64,000 nucleotides of DNA from Martinezella hainanensis (GCF_900094555.1 NZ_FMAC01000013.1:84345-148344); one strand, 5' to 3'; counted from the first letter of the stretch, positions 17,654-26,363 are shown. The notes: generated by a model not told the origin, from the sequence alone. Program-made: numbers and translations.

Positions 17654-18700
17654 CTAGGCCTCCTCTGCTATCCGCTGCGCCTGGCCGTAGGCCTGGGCAT
17701 ACCGGCAGTAATGGTCGATGATCGAACGCATGGCCCCGCGGCGCTCCGGGTGCAGGCGGCTGAGCGGTCGGGACGGGCGCCCTGCCCACAACCAGCCGCT
17801 TTCCAGGTGCTGGCCAGGCAATGTATGGGACCCCGCCGCAAGCATCACGTCGTCCTCGACGACCGTGCCCATGGCAAGTCTGCTGCCGATGCCGATCAGT
17901 GCATTCTTGCCGACGGTGCAGGCTTCAGTAGTAACGTTGTGGCCGAATGTCGTGCCCTCGCCGATCCTTACCAGTGCATCGCCGGCATCGATGATGGTAT
18001 TGTCCTGAATGTTGGAGTTACGGCCGATGTCGATGCGGCCACTCGTGACTGTCAGCCGGCAGCCGAAGAAGATGCTGGAGTTCGGCGCCATATCGACCGG
18101 CGCGTGGACGTCAGCGGTTTGCGCCAGGAATGGGCTGTCCGCGCGCTGCTCCTGACGGACCTTTTCGCGCGAGACGCCGGCTGCCTTTCCGGCACTGCGC
18201 AGTGATGCGGCACGCTCCGCCAGTTCAGCTTTTTCGATCGGACGAACCGGCTTTGCCGGCATCCCGGCATACAGGAGACCGTCTTCAAGCACCGATCGTG
18301 GGAAGACGATGGAATCCTTTTCGATCATCACCCCGCTCCCAACGGTCGAGCCGTCGAGGATGACGACATTGTCCTCGAACACGCAATCGGACCCAACGGT
18401 GCATGCGTGGATCACGCTGTTGCATCCCGCGGTCACGCGGTCGCCGATATGGGTCGGATAGAGGTCGTGAGCGATATGCACGGTGCCTCGCGTACCGAGA
18501 AAGAAATCGTCTCCGATGCGGACGTAATGCCCGTCCGCGCGAATGACGCCGCGTTCGCAGACCGTCATCTCGCGGCCCGACGTCACCTTGCCCAGCACGC
18601 TGGCGCACGCATGCACAACAGCGCCGTCGCCGAATTGCGGCCAGACGCCGTCGAACGGCAATATAAGCCCGTGGACGCTATTGGCATAGTTCTCTGGCAT
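17654..18700 (-). CDS. Tandem gamma-carbonic-anhydrase-like left-handed beta-helix protein
   Basis: A 348-residue protein made of two hexapeptide-repeat (LbH) domains, residues about 15-155 and 195-315, each ending in the family signature (LLYAGMPAKPVR and WLWAGRPSRPLS). Both resemble gamma-carbonic anhydrases. At the three zinc-ligand positions (His81/117/122 of Methanosarcina Cam) domain 1 has His75, Cys93, His98 and domain 2 has Asp238, His254, Glu259. Domain 1 also keeps the R54-x-D56 pair. Each domain thus lacks what the other has. A helical linker (about 155-190) joins them. It sits between hcmA and the adenosyltransferase in one operon. A role in CoA-ester chemistry, metal handling or mutase assembly is conjecture. 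Confidence 0.8.
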   Translation of the reverse strand: MPENYANSVHGLILPFDGVWPQFGDGAVVHACASVLGKVTSGREMTVCERGVIRADGHYVRIGDDFFLGTRGTVHIAHDLYPTHIGDRVTAGCNSVIHACTVGSDCVFEDNVVILDGSTVGSGVMIEKDSIVFPRSVLEDGLLYAGMPAKPVRPIEKAELAERAASLRSAGKAAGVSREKVRQEQRADSPFLAQTADVHAPVDMAPNSSIFFGCRLTVTSGRIDIGRNSNIQDNTIIDAGDALVRIGEGTTFGHNVTTEACTVGKNALIGIGSRLAMGTVVEDDVMLAAGSHTLPGQHLESGWLWAGRPSRPLSRLHPERRGAMRSIIDHYCRYAQAYGQAQRIAEEA

Positions 18701-18737
18701 GCCATCAACCCCCCTTCAGGATGTGGCTTGATGCGGA

Positions 18738-20444
18738 TCAAAAGACCGGTGTCTCGCGATAAGTGCCCCACACCGTCTTCAGGCGTTCGATAATGTCGCC
18801 CATGGTGGCGCCTGCTCGCACCAGTTCGATGGTGATCGGCATGATGTTCTGGGATGGGTCTTTCGCAACCGAGACGAGCTTTTCCATCAACAGATCGAAC
18901 TTGACGGGATCACGCTCGCGGCGGACGCGTTGAGTGCGATTAACTTGGCGCTCCGCCGTGGATTGATCGTAAGGATGCGTTTCGATCTTCGGATCCGGCA
19001 CGTCATCGACAAGGCAGTTGACACCGATCACGGGTTTCTCGCCGGACTGCTTTCGCAGTGCCGTCTCGTAAGCGAAATCGGCGATCTGCCGCTGGAACCA
19101 GCCTTCCTGGATCAGCTTCAATGTGCCGCCGCGCTCATCGACTTCGTCCAGGATGTCAAAGATGCGCGTCTCGTACTCGTTGGTCAGGCTTTCGACGTAA
19201 TAGGAACCACCGAGAGGATCGACCACCTGAGTAACATTGGTTTCCTCTGCGATCACCTGCTGCGTGCGCAGCGCCATTCGCATGGCATCCTCGGTCGGGA
19301 TGGCGAAGGCCTCGTCATAACCGTTGGTGTGCAGCGACTGAGCCCCGCCGAGCACAGCCGCCAGCGCCTGCATGGACGTACGCACGACATTGACCATGTA
19401 TTGCGGCTTCGTCAGCGAGGCCGCAGCCGTCTGGCAATGGAAACGCAGGCGCATCGATTCCGGGTTCTTTGCTCCGAAGCGGTCTTTCATGATCTTGGCA
19501 TAGCAGCGGCGCAGGGCACGGAACTTCGCGACTTCCTCGAAGAAGTCAGCCTGACAGACGAAAAAGAACGCCAGGCGCGGGGCGAATTCATCCACGTCCA
19601 TGCCGGTCTTGAGCACTTCCTCGACATAGACGACGAGGTTGGCGAGCGTAAAGGCCGCCTCATGCAGTGGCGACGATCCGGCCTCGGAAATGTGGTATCC
19701 AGAGATGTTGATCGGGTTGTAGCGCTTCATGTTCTTGGCGCAGTAGGTGATGCAGTCGCGAACGATGCGCACCGAAGGATCGGCGGGGAAGATGTATTCC
19801 TTCTGCGCCATGAACTCCTTGAGGATATCGGCCTGAATGGTACCAGACAGCTTGTTCAGATCGTAGCCGCGCTTTTCCGCCAGCACGATATACATCGCGA
19901 GGAGGATCCAGGCCGACGGGTTGATGGTCATCGACACGGAGATCTTTTCCAGGTCGATGCCGTCGAACAGGGCCTCCATATCCTCCAGCGTATCGATCGC
20001 CACGCCTTCGCGCCCGACTTCGCCTTCGCTCATCGGGTGATCGGAATCGTAGCCCATCAGGGTCGGCATATCGAAATCGGTCGAGATGCCTGTCTGCCCC
20101 TGCGCAATCAGGTATTTGAAGCGCTTGTTGGTATCCTCACCCGTGCCGAAGCCGGCGATCTGCCGCATCGTCCAATTCCGGGAGCGATACATGGTTGGAT
20201 AGGGACCACGGGTGAATGGGTAGCGCCCGGGCAGGCCAATATCCTCGATCGGCGTCTGCGCGATGTCGGCGGCCGTGTAGGTGCGCTTGACCGGGATGTC
20301 GCCGAGCGTGAAAAAGGCTTCCTTGCGCTCCTTCTGCTTGGCAAGAAAGCGTGCAACCTCGCTGTTTTCCCAGTCCTTTTCTTCGGCGCGCAGCCTTTCG
20401 GCGAGATCCTGAGGCAATCTGTCGGGTGAAACGGTCTGGTTCAT
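18738..20444 (-). CDS. hcmA: 2-hydroxyisobutyryl-CoA mutase large subunit (HcmA-like)
   Basis: A 568-residue substrate-binding barrel subunit of a coenzyme-B12 acyl-CoA mutase. It lacks the B12 domain, which is encoded separately at 22861. Three positions separate it from methylmalonyl-CoA mutase. Ile96 in MRQIAGFG replaces the Tyr of MCM or Phe of isobutyryl-CoA mutase, Asp123 stands in STDFDMPT, and Gln214 in FMAQKEYIFP replaces the carboxylate-binding Arg. With a constant offset of six these match Ile90, Asp117 and Gln208 of the Aquincola HcmA. The expected reaction is 2-hydroxyisobutyryl-CoA to (S)-3-hydroxybutyryl-CoA. It overlaps the MeaB-type gene by 4 bases (ATGA). Related substrates such as pivalyl- or isobutyryl-CoA remain possible. 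Confidence 0.88.
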   Translation of the reverse strand: MNQTVSPDRLPQDLAERLRAEEKDWENSEVARFLAKQKERKEAFFTLGDIPVKRTYTAADIAQTPIEDIGLPGRYPFTRGPYPTMYRSRNWTMRQIAGFGTGEDTNKRFKYLIAQGQTGISTDFDMPTLMGYDSDHPMSEGEVGREGVAIDTLEDMEALFDGIDLEKISVSMTINPSAWILLAMYIVLAEKRGYDLNKLSGTIQADILKEFMAQKEYIFPADPSVRIVRDCITYCAKNMKRYNPINISGYHISEAGSSPLHEAAFTLANLVVYVEEVLKTGMDVDEFAPRLAFFFVCQADFFEEVAKFRALRRCYAKIMKDRFGAKNPESMRLRFHCQTAAASLTKPQYMVNVVRTSMQALAAVLGGAQSLHTNGYDEAFAIPTEDAMRMALRTQQVIAEETNVTQVVDPLGGSYYVESLTNEYETRIFDILDEVDERGGTLKLIQEGWFQRQIADFAYETALRKQSGEKPVIGVNCLVDDVPDPKIETHPYDQSTAERQVNRTQRVRRERDPVKFDLLMEKLVSVAKDPSQNIMPITIELVRAGATMGDIIERLKTVWGTYRETPVF

Positions 20445-21418
20445 GACGGGCTCCTTTCCAGATCGGAGGCGGCAAGCAATTCGCTGGCAAGTGAGTAAGG
20501 GTCGCCCTTGCGTGCAGACAGACGGTCGGCAAGGGCATAGCTATGCGCTGAGGCAGCCTTGAGAAAGCGCTGAATCAGTAGATTTTCGGCGGTTTTTTCC
20601 AGACGAAAGCGGGCGATCGCACGTCGTCTGGTCTCGCCTTCCTCGGTGTCGAAGGCGACCTGCCGGTGTTTTTCCAGTGCCTCGGTCAGCGCATCGAAAC
20701 CCTCGTCCGTATAGGAACTGACTCCCAGAACCGGCACCTGCCAGCTGTTTTTGCCCTTGAAGCCGGCATTCAGCGTCATCATCTGCTTGATGTCGGTCAG
20801 CGTTCTGTTCGCGTCACTGCGATCAGCTTTCGAGACGACATGAATATCCGCAATCTCCAGCATGCCGGCCTTGATAGCCTGGATATCGTCCCCGAGGCCT
20901 GGTGCCGAGACCACTACGGTCGTATGGGATGCCTTGGCGATTTCCACTTCGTCCTGACCGACGCCGACGGTCTCGATGATGATCGTGTCAAAACCGCCAA
21001 CATCCAGCACATCGACCGCGTCCAGCGTGGCTCGCGCCATGCCTCCCATGGCGCCGCGTGTCGCCATGCTACGGATATAGACGCCGCTATCGAGAACATG
21101 ATCCGACATGCGGATGCGGTCGCCGAGGATCGAACCGCCGCTATAGGGGCTGGACGGGTCGATCGCTACAATGCCGACTTTCTTGCCAGCGGCACGAAAT
21201 CGCTTGGTCAAGGCCGCAACAAGGGTCGACTTACCGCTGCCGGGAACGCCAGTGAGGCCGATGACATGCGCAGCGCCGGCCTTGCGATACAATGTCGCCA
21301 GGGCCTCACGTGCCTCGGGAACCGCCGCTTCGGCGCGAGAGATCAGGCGCCCGATTGCGCCGATACGGCCTTCTTCAACACGGCCTGCAAGCTGCATCGA
21401 GGGAACATATGCGTTCAT
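20441..21418 (-). CDS. meaH: MeaB/ArgK-type G3E GTPase, mutase chaperone
   Basis: A 325-residue P-loop GTPase that guards and reactivates B12-dependent acyl-CoA mutases and gates cofactor loading. It shows the Walker A G57-V-P-G-S-G-K-S-T65, the family segment IDPSSPYSGGSILGDRIRMSDH and the metal/switch motif IETVGVGQDEVEIA. Length is normal. It overlaps the ligase stop upstream and the hcmA start downstream by 4 bases each, giving tight coupling in the order ligase, GTPase, mutase. The name meaH follows the Aquincola 2-hydroxyisobutyrate cluster and is by analogy. Confidence 0.9.
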   Translation of the reverse strand: MNAYVPSMQLAGRVEEGRIGAIGRLISRAEAAVPEAREALATLYRKAGAAHVIGLTGVPGSGKSTLVAALTKRFRAAGKKVGIVAIDPSSPYSGGSILGDRIRMSDHVLDSGVYIRSMATRGAMGGMARATLDAVDVLDVGGFDTIIIETVGVGQDEVEIAKASHTTVVVSAPGLGDDIQAIKAGMLEIADIHVVSKADRSDANRTLTDIKQMMTLNAGFKGKNSWQVPVLGVSSYTDEGFDALTEALEKHRQVAFDTEEGETRRRAIARFRLEKTAENLLIQRFLKAASAHSYALADRLSARKGDPYSLASELLAASDLERSPS

Positions 21419-22845
21419 GCCGAAATCTCCGCGGCAATCTGCGCATTCATGTCCCTGAAAACAGCGCGGTCGTCGATGACACGACGCGCCTTGAAATCGG
21501 TCCGCGGCAGGGTACCCTTGCTCACGACCTCGGCTCGGGTGCGCAGACCCAGAAGACGCTGCAGGCGATGGGCCACATCCTGCCGGAAATGCTCCTCGCC
21601 GCCGACGCGCCGTGCTTCATCGTCGATCTCCACTCTCAGCAGAAGTTCGTCCATCGCCGCTTCGCGCGTGATGATGATCTGATGTTCGCCGCCATAACCG
21701 GGGGTCTGGTTCAGCGCGGCGTCGATCTCACTAGGATAGACGTTCTCGCCACGGATCGTGAACATGTCGTCGATGCGGCCAAAAATGCCGCTTGGCAGAC
21801 GCGGGTAGGTGCGCCCACAGGGATTGGGCTCATTGACCCACTGCGTCAGGTCGCCGGATGCAAGGCGGATCATCGGCTGCGAGGTTCGCTCCAGATGGGT
21901 ATAGACCGGTGTTCCGCGCTGGCCGTAAGGCATGCGCCGCATCGTCGCCGGATCGCAGACTTCTGTGTAGACGATATCCTGCCAGCACAGCATACCCTCC
22001 GTTTCCGCCGAACCTGCCACGTTCATCCATGGCGTCATTTCCGCCATTGAGCCGGAATCGAACACCTTTGCACCGTAGAGTTCCTCGATACGGTCGCGCA
22101 CGCCGGGGATCGAGGCGCCGGGCTCGCCTGAAAAGAACATGTACCGCAGTCTGAACTTGCGTGGATCGAGCCCCTCGTCGATTGCAGTCTGGGCAAGATG
22201 GAGCGCGTAGGTCGGCGTTCCGTAAAACCCGGCCGGCTTCATGATATCGAGCCACTGGGCGCAGCGAGCGGTCATGCCTGGCGCACCCGCACCGAACGGA
22301 AAGGCTTTGGCTCTCAGACGCTCGGCACCCGCAAGCGCACCCCAACTGCCCATGTAAAGGCTGAGGATGGCAGCCACCACGATCATGTCTCCGGGCCGCA
22401 TGCCCATGGCCCACATGATGCGCGCATGGGCATTGGCAATCGCATCCCAGTCGCCCCGGCCAATCGCAAACGCCGTCGGCCGCCCGGTCGTGCCGCTCGT
22501 CCCATGAACGTGGAAGATCTCGCTTTCCGGCACGGCCAGATAATCGCCGAATGGCGGCGCCGATGCCTGTGACTGGCGTAATTCCGGCTTCTGGATCACT
22601 GGGACTTTGTCCTCGAAATCCTCAAGTGATTTCAGCTGGTCAGGATGAAAGCCAGCCTCGTCCCAGCGCCGCTTGTAGAATGCGGTGTTCTCATAGGCGT
22701 ATCGGCAGACCAGCTTCAGGCGTTCCAGAATGGCGCCTTCACGATCGGAAGCATGCATTGTCTCACGCTCTGGAAACCAGTAGCGGCTTTCCGCAGGCGG
22801 CAGATAGTTCTGATCATAGGACGGGGGGAAGGACCAGCTCTCCAT
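21415..22845 (-). CDS. hcl: PaaK-like acyl-CoA ligase, probable 2-hydroxyisobutyrate-CoA ligase
   Basis: A 476-residue AMP-forming ligase of the phenylacetate-CoA ligase branch. The phosphate-binding loop HGTSGTTGRPT lies near residues 114-124, with YGTPTYALHLAQ, the adenylate motif GSMAEMTPWM and the hinge region RGENVYPSEID further on. Start 22845 is preferred over the ATG two codons upstream because AGGAGG then has normal spacing. Gene content and size match the ligase that activates 2-hydroxyisobutyrate for the B12 mutase in Aquincola. The substrate is inferred from this context, as the same fold also activates aryl acids. Confidence 0.82.
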   Translation of the reverse strand: MESWSFPPSYDQNYLPPAESRYWFPERETMHASDREGAILERLKLVCRYAYENTAFYKRRWDEAGFHPDQLKSLEDFEDKVPVIQKPELRQSQASAPPFGDYLAVPESEIFHVHGTSGTTGRPTAFAIGRGDWDAIANAHARIMWAMGMRPGDMIVVAAILSLYMGSWGALAGAERLRAKAFPFGAGAPGMTARCAQWLDIMKPAGFYGTPTYALHLAQTAIDEGLDPRKFRLRYMFFSGEPGASIPGVRDRIEELYGAKVFDSGSMAEMTPWMNVAGSAETEGMLCWQDIVYTEVCDPATMRRMPYGQRGTPVYTHLERTSQPMIRLASGDLTQWVNEPNPCGRTYPRLPSGIFGRIDDMFTIRGENVYPSEIDAALNQTPGYGGEHQIIITREAAMDELLLRVEIDDEARRVGGEEHFRQDVAHRLQRLLGLRTRAEVVSKGTLPRTDFKARRVIDDRAVFRDMNAQIAAEISA

Positions 22846-22860
22846 TGACATCTCCTCCTG

Positions 22861-23268
22861 TCAACGTTCACCGCGCTCCGTTACGAGACGGGTCAGGGTT
22901 TCGACAATGGCGCTCGGCGGAGTGTCCTGCAGAAGCACCTCCTGGACACCCATCTCCTTGATGGCGATGACGTCCTCGTCGGGCATGACACCGCCCGCAA
23001 CAACGATCATGTCTTTCGCGTCATTCTCATCGAGCAACTTGAAGATCTTCGGAAACACCGTCAGTTGAACGCCAGACAGAAGACTGACGCCAAGAATATC
23101 GACGTCCTCCTGTATGGCCGCTGTGACGACCTCTTCCGGAGTACGATGCAGGCCGGAATAGACGACGTCCATCCCCGCGTCCCGCAAGGTTCTTGCAACA
23201 ACCTTTACACCGCGGTCGTGACCATCAAGGCCGACCTTGGCGAGCAACACTCTTATGGGTTGGGTCAA
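22861..23268 (-). CDS. hcmB: 2-hydroxyisobutyryl-CoA mutase small, B12-binding subunit (HcmB-like)
   Basis: A 135-residue stand-alone cobalamin-binding domain. It has the base-off motif D15-x-H17-x-x-G20 (KVGLDGHDRG), the SLLSG loop and the GGVMPDED strand-loop that hold the nucleotide tail of B12. Size equals that of IcmB/HcmB. It is the first gene of the operon. Its partner, the large subunit, is three genes downstream. The promoter faces the divergent GntR gene and contains a 12-bp palindrome. Confidence 0.9.
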   Translation of the reverse strand: MTQPIRVLLAKVGLDGHDRGVKVVARTLRDAGMDVVYSGLHRTPEEVVTAAIQEDVDILGVSLLSGVQLTVFPKIFKLLDENDAKDMIVVAGGVMPDEDVIAIKEMGVQEVLLQDTPPSAIVETLTRLVTERGER

Positions 23269-23296
23269 CGAACTCCTCCTTTCGTTGATTTTGAAC

Positions 23297-23308
23297 TCTG
23301 AATTCAGA
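23297..23308. promoter_or_regulatory. Palindrome in the hcm/GntR divergent promoter
   Basis: TCTGAATTCAGA is a perfect 12-bp palindrome, and GAACTCT also occurs as a direct repeat around it. It lies about 30 bases upstream of the hcmB start and 88 bases upstream of the GntR start, in the 127-base divergent region, and is a plausible GntR operator. Confidence 0.5.
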
Positions 23309-23395
23309 ACTCTAAATGCAAACTGCGCCCCGCTTGTTTATCTGTCAAGCCGAAGGCATAATTAAACGACACATTTAAATCGGAGAGATCGCGGG

Positions 23396-24061
23396 TTGGA
23401 ATCGCTCGAACAGTCAAAAACACTTGTCGATCAAGCCTATGAGGTTATCCTTGATGCGTTGTGCGACGGTACTTTCATGCCTGGAGAGCGGCTCACCCAG
23501 GAAGACATCGCTGCTCGACTAAAAGTCTCGAGACAACCGGTGACGCATGCATTGGCTATTCTAAAGGCTCAGGGCTTCGTCGCGCCGTCCGGTCGCAAAG
23601 GATTGACGGTTACACCGATCAAGCTCGAATTTTTCGAGGCAATTTATCAGTTTCGTTCGGCGGTAGAACCGCTCGCCGTTCGCCTTGCCACACCAAAACT
23701 AACCCCCCAAGCGATCGTGCGAGGCCGATCGCTGGTCGAACACGGCCGCAATCTCGTCTTGGCTGGCGATGCCAGGGCCACTCTCCGGGCTGATATGGAA
23801 TTTCATTCATTCATCTATGAATTGTCAGAGAACCCCTTGATCGCAGACACCATGCGGCTTCATTGGCAGCACCTTCGACGCGCGATGGGCAAGGTGCTGC
23901 GCTATCCAGGTATGTCGATCAGCGTCTGGCAGGAGCACGGACGGATACTCGAAACTATGATACGTGGCGACGCTGAAGCTGCGGCAGAGCTTATGCGCAC
24001 GCATCTTGTCGAAGCATACACTCGCGTGGCCGCCTCCGATGGAGAATCAACAACCGCCTAA
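23396..24061 (+). CDS. GntR family regulator, FCD domain
   Basis: A 221-residue FadR-subfamily regulator. The N-terminal winged helix (QAYEVILDALCDGTFMPGERL, EDIAARLKVSRQPVTHAL) is followed by an all-helical FCD ligand domain with the metal-type residues D and H in ADMEFHSFIYELSENPLI. It starts with TTG, with GGAGAG 8 bases upstream. It is divergent from hcmB and most likely represses the mutase operon, responding to an acid or CoA ester of the pathway. Confidence 0.87.
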   Translation: MESLEQSKTLVDQAYEVILDALCDGTFMPGERLTQEDIAARLKVSRQPVTHALAILKAQGFVAPSGRKGLTVTPIKLEFFEAIYQFRSAVEPLAVRLATPKLTPQAIVRGRSLVEHGRNLVLAGDARATLRADMEFHSFIYELSENPLIADTMRLHWQHLRRAMGKVLRYPGMSISVWQEHGRILETMIRGDAEAAAELMRTHLVEAYTRVAASDGESTTA

Positions 24062-24187
24062 GCGATCGGGCCGCTCATGGCGCTCTCTGAGGCCCTCAGG
24101 CCGATGCTCAGTTGGATCCTCTGTTCGCAATCATTCAACCCGCGCCAGTAAAACAATCTGGCCGGATAGGGGCGTGTTTCCCACCCG

Positions 24188-25159
24188 TCACCGGATGACC
24201 GACCGGCTCCGTTCAGCGGCCAGCGCAGCGTGCTTGACCAGAGGGACGAGAACGTCACAGCCGCGCGGATCCTCATGCGGATCGAATGCCGAAAACGCGA
24301 CGGCCAGGATTTCGAACCGATCTGCTATTTGATCCAACGAAAAGCTGATCTGCTCCGGCGTAAGGCCGCCGTTCGAAATCAAACTGCTCGCCGCCAATAC
24401 AGAAGTGTCGAGCACATCGGCATCGATATGGATATACACTTGATTACAGCGAGACTTCAGAAGGTCCAGCGCTTCGGTAATTGCTTTTTCGTACCCTAGG
24501 GCGTCGATCTTGGGCTTATGCACCAGCTCACCCAGCGCCCGCTCAAGCCCTGGCACACCATCAGGATCGAACATCGATGCGAGACCGACACTGACTATAC
24601 GTTCTTCCGGGATTTCACGGAAACCCGGTATCCGGCGCCGATAGTTCTTCCAGCACTGCCCCGCAATTGTCGCGACCGGCATAGCTTCGAAGAAGCCATT
24701 GGAAGAGGTCTCCGGCGTTTGGGCGTCGCCGTGGCAGTCGAACCAGATCATGCCGATGTCGCCTTCAGCGTCGCCCACGCCCGCAACCATTCCAAGCGAG
24801 GCTGAACAGATACCGATAGACGCGATCGGGATACGGCCTCTGGCGCGCGCCTCCGATACGACCTGAGCCAGGCGGATGTTCTGCACGAGGATACGGCTCA
24901 TCTGGTCTCCGTGATAGACCCAATAGCCATCGTCCCGGCTACCCATTCGCCTTTCCCCCGGCTCGTCGACATCCTCAATGAAAGTGACCTCGACGTCCGA
25001 GAAGACGGATCGAACTGCCTTGGGCGCTTGCTGATCGGCAAAAAGGGCTCGTGTTCCATCCCCAAAGCGGAAGTTGAATGGATGTGGCGTACGCGTTCCC
25101 ATCACGTAGGGGAGCGCTATCAGGGAGACCGGCTGAGTCAAGCGGTCGTTTTCAGACAT
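24188..25159 (-). CDS. Arginase-fold (ureohydrolase superfamily) protein, paralogue 1
   Basis: A 323-residue protein of the arginase/agmatinase/formiminoglutamase fold. Of the manganese-binding motifs, D141-x-H143-x-D145 (WFDCHGDA) and D246-x-D248-x-x-D251 (HIDADVLD) are kept. The GGDHS motif that supplies the first His reads GICSAS (116-121), and the final Glu region reads AFSAFDP. The metal centre is therefore altered, and urea-releasing activity cannot be assumed. It is divergent from a close paralogue at 25386 with the same changes, and the two could form a hetero-oligomer. The substrate is unknown. Confidence 0.8.
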   Translation of the reverse strand: MSENDRLTQPVSLIALPYVMGTRTPHPFNFRFGDGTRALFADQQAPKAVRSVFSDVEVTFIEDVDEPGERRMGSRDDGYWVYHGDQMSRILVQNIRLAQVVSEARARGRIPIASIGICSASLGMVAGVGDAEGDIGMIWFDCHGDAQTPETSSNGFFEAMPVATIAGQCWKNYRRRIPGFREIPEERIVSVGLASMFDPDGVPGLERALGELVHKPKIDALGYEKAITEALDLLKSRCNQVYIHIDADVLDTSVLAASSLISNGGLTPEQISFSLDQIADRFEILAVAFSAFDPHEDPRGCDVLVPLVKHAALAAERSRSVIR

Positions 25160-25385
25160 GATGAGTTATCGCCTCCTCTGGATTACAGCGAGCATTAAAG
25201 CAGCATCATCGACGACCACCAATCGGCAAAAATGCCGATCTGAGATGAAAAGTTGGCCTGTCTGGCCATAAAGCTGACCGTCGCGGAACAGACCATTCGG
25301 CTTAGATCGTATATGAAATCGACGGGCGCCTCTTCGTCCAATACTCTCCCGTGGCTTTTTTCAATCGAGAAGGCAGCTAACACCC

Positions 25386-26345
25386 ATGCCGAATGAATCT
25401 TTGCGGAATATTCCGATTTCCCTGATCGGCCTTCCCTATATGGAAGGGACCAGACAGCCAAATGCCGGCTACAGTTTTGCCTTAGGGCCTACGGTGCTTC
25501 TCGAAGCCACCAATGTCCCGGCGGCCATGCGCGAGGTCTTTGACGACATCGAAGTGATCATGATCGACGATGTGGATGAACCGGGACCGCGCGAGACAGG
25601 TGGAGACCACCGCCTGTTGCCGATTGGCGATCAAATGAGCCGCATCCTCGTTCAGAACATCCGCCTGGCTCAAGTCGTGTCGGAGGCGCGCGCCAAAGGC
25701 CGTATCCCGATAACGGCGATTGGCTGCTGCTCGGCGGCTTTGGGAATGGTAGGGGGCGTGGGCGACGCTGAAGGCGACATTGGCATGATCTGGTTCGATT
25801 GCCATGGCGATGCAAAGACCCCTGACACCTCCGAAAACGGATTCTTTGATGGGATGCCGGTCACGACGATCGCCGGCAAGTGCTGGCCGCGCCTGCGCAG
25901 GAAAATCCCGGGCTTCAAGGAAATTCCGGAGGACCGAATTGTCACAATTGGATTACACGAGCAGTTCACTTCCGGCGGACGCCCTGGCGCAGGAGATGCG
26001 CTCGGCTGGCAGGTTCACAAGCTCGAATTCGAGAAACATGGTTTCGAGGGCGCACTTGCGCTTGCGCTCGATGATCTTCTTAAAAGGTGCAAGAAGGTTT
26101 TCGTCCATGTCGACGTCGATGTGCTGGATCCATCGATCATAAACGTCAGCACGCACACCGCTCCCGGCGGTTTCACAAGCGAACAACTTGTCACTGCCCT
26201 GGATATGATCGGGAAACGGTTTGAAATACTTGCGCTTGCCTGGTCGGCCTATGATCCGACGATCGACACCAAGGGACCTTCCGTCTTGATCCCAATGGTC
26301 GTACAATCTGCTCAGATCGCTGCGCGCTCAAGGCTTCCCGGCTAG
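25386..26345 (+). CDS. Arginase-fold (ureohydrolase superfamily) protein, paralogue 2
   Basis: A 319-residue paralogue of the divergent gene at 24188, sharing long identical stretches (for example GDQMSRILVQNIRLAQVVSE). D138-x-H140-x-D142 (WFDCHGDA) and HVDVDVLDPS are present, while the first-His motif is GCCSAA (113-118) and the last acidic ligand region is AWSAYDP. Compared with paralogue 1 it keeps the canonical DP after the second Asp cluster. The two genes share a 226-base promoter region and are probably expressed together. It ends in a hairpin facing the AraC gene. Confidence 0.8.
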   Translation: MPNESLRNIPISLIGLPYMEGTRQPNAGYSFALGPTVLLEATNVPAAMREVFDDIEVIMIDDVDEPGPRETGGDHRLLPIGDQMSRILVQNIRLAQVVSEARAKGRIPITAIGCCSAALGMVGGVGDAEGDIGMIWFDCHGDAKTPDTSENGFFDGMPVTTIAGKCWPRLRRKIPGFKEIPEDRIVTIGLHEQFTSGGRPGAGDALGWQVHKLEFEKHGFEGALALALDDLLKRCKKVFVHVDVDVLDPSIINVSTHTAPGGFTSEQLVTALDMIGKRFEILALAWSAYDPTIDTKGPSVLIPMVVQSAQIAARSRLPG

Positions 26346-26363
26346 CTTCCGCTCATTGTCGCT

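Noticed and set aside
18930..20429. Plus-strand open frame of 499 codons opposite hcmA
   Set aside because: It is the antisense shadow of a highly conserved gene, is rich in His, Arg and Asp, and matches no family.
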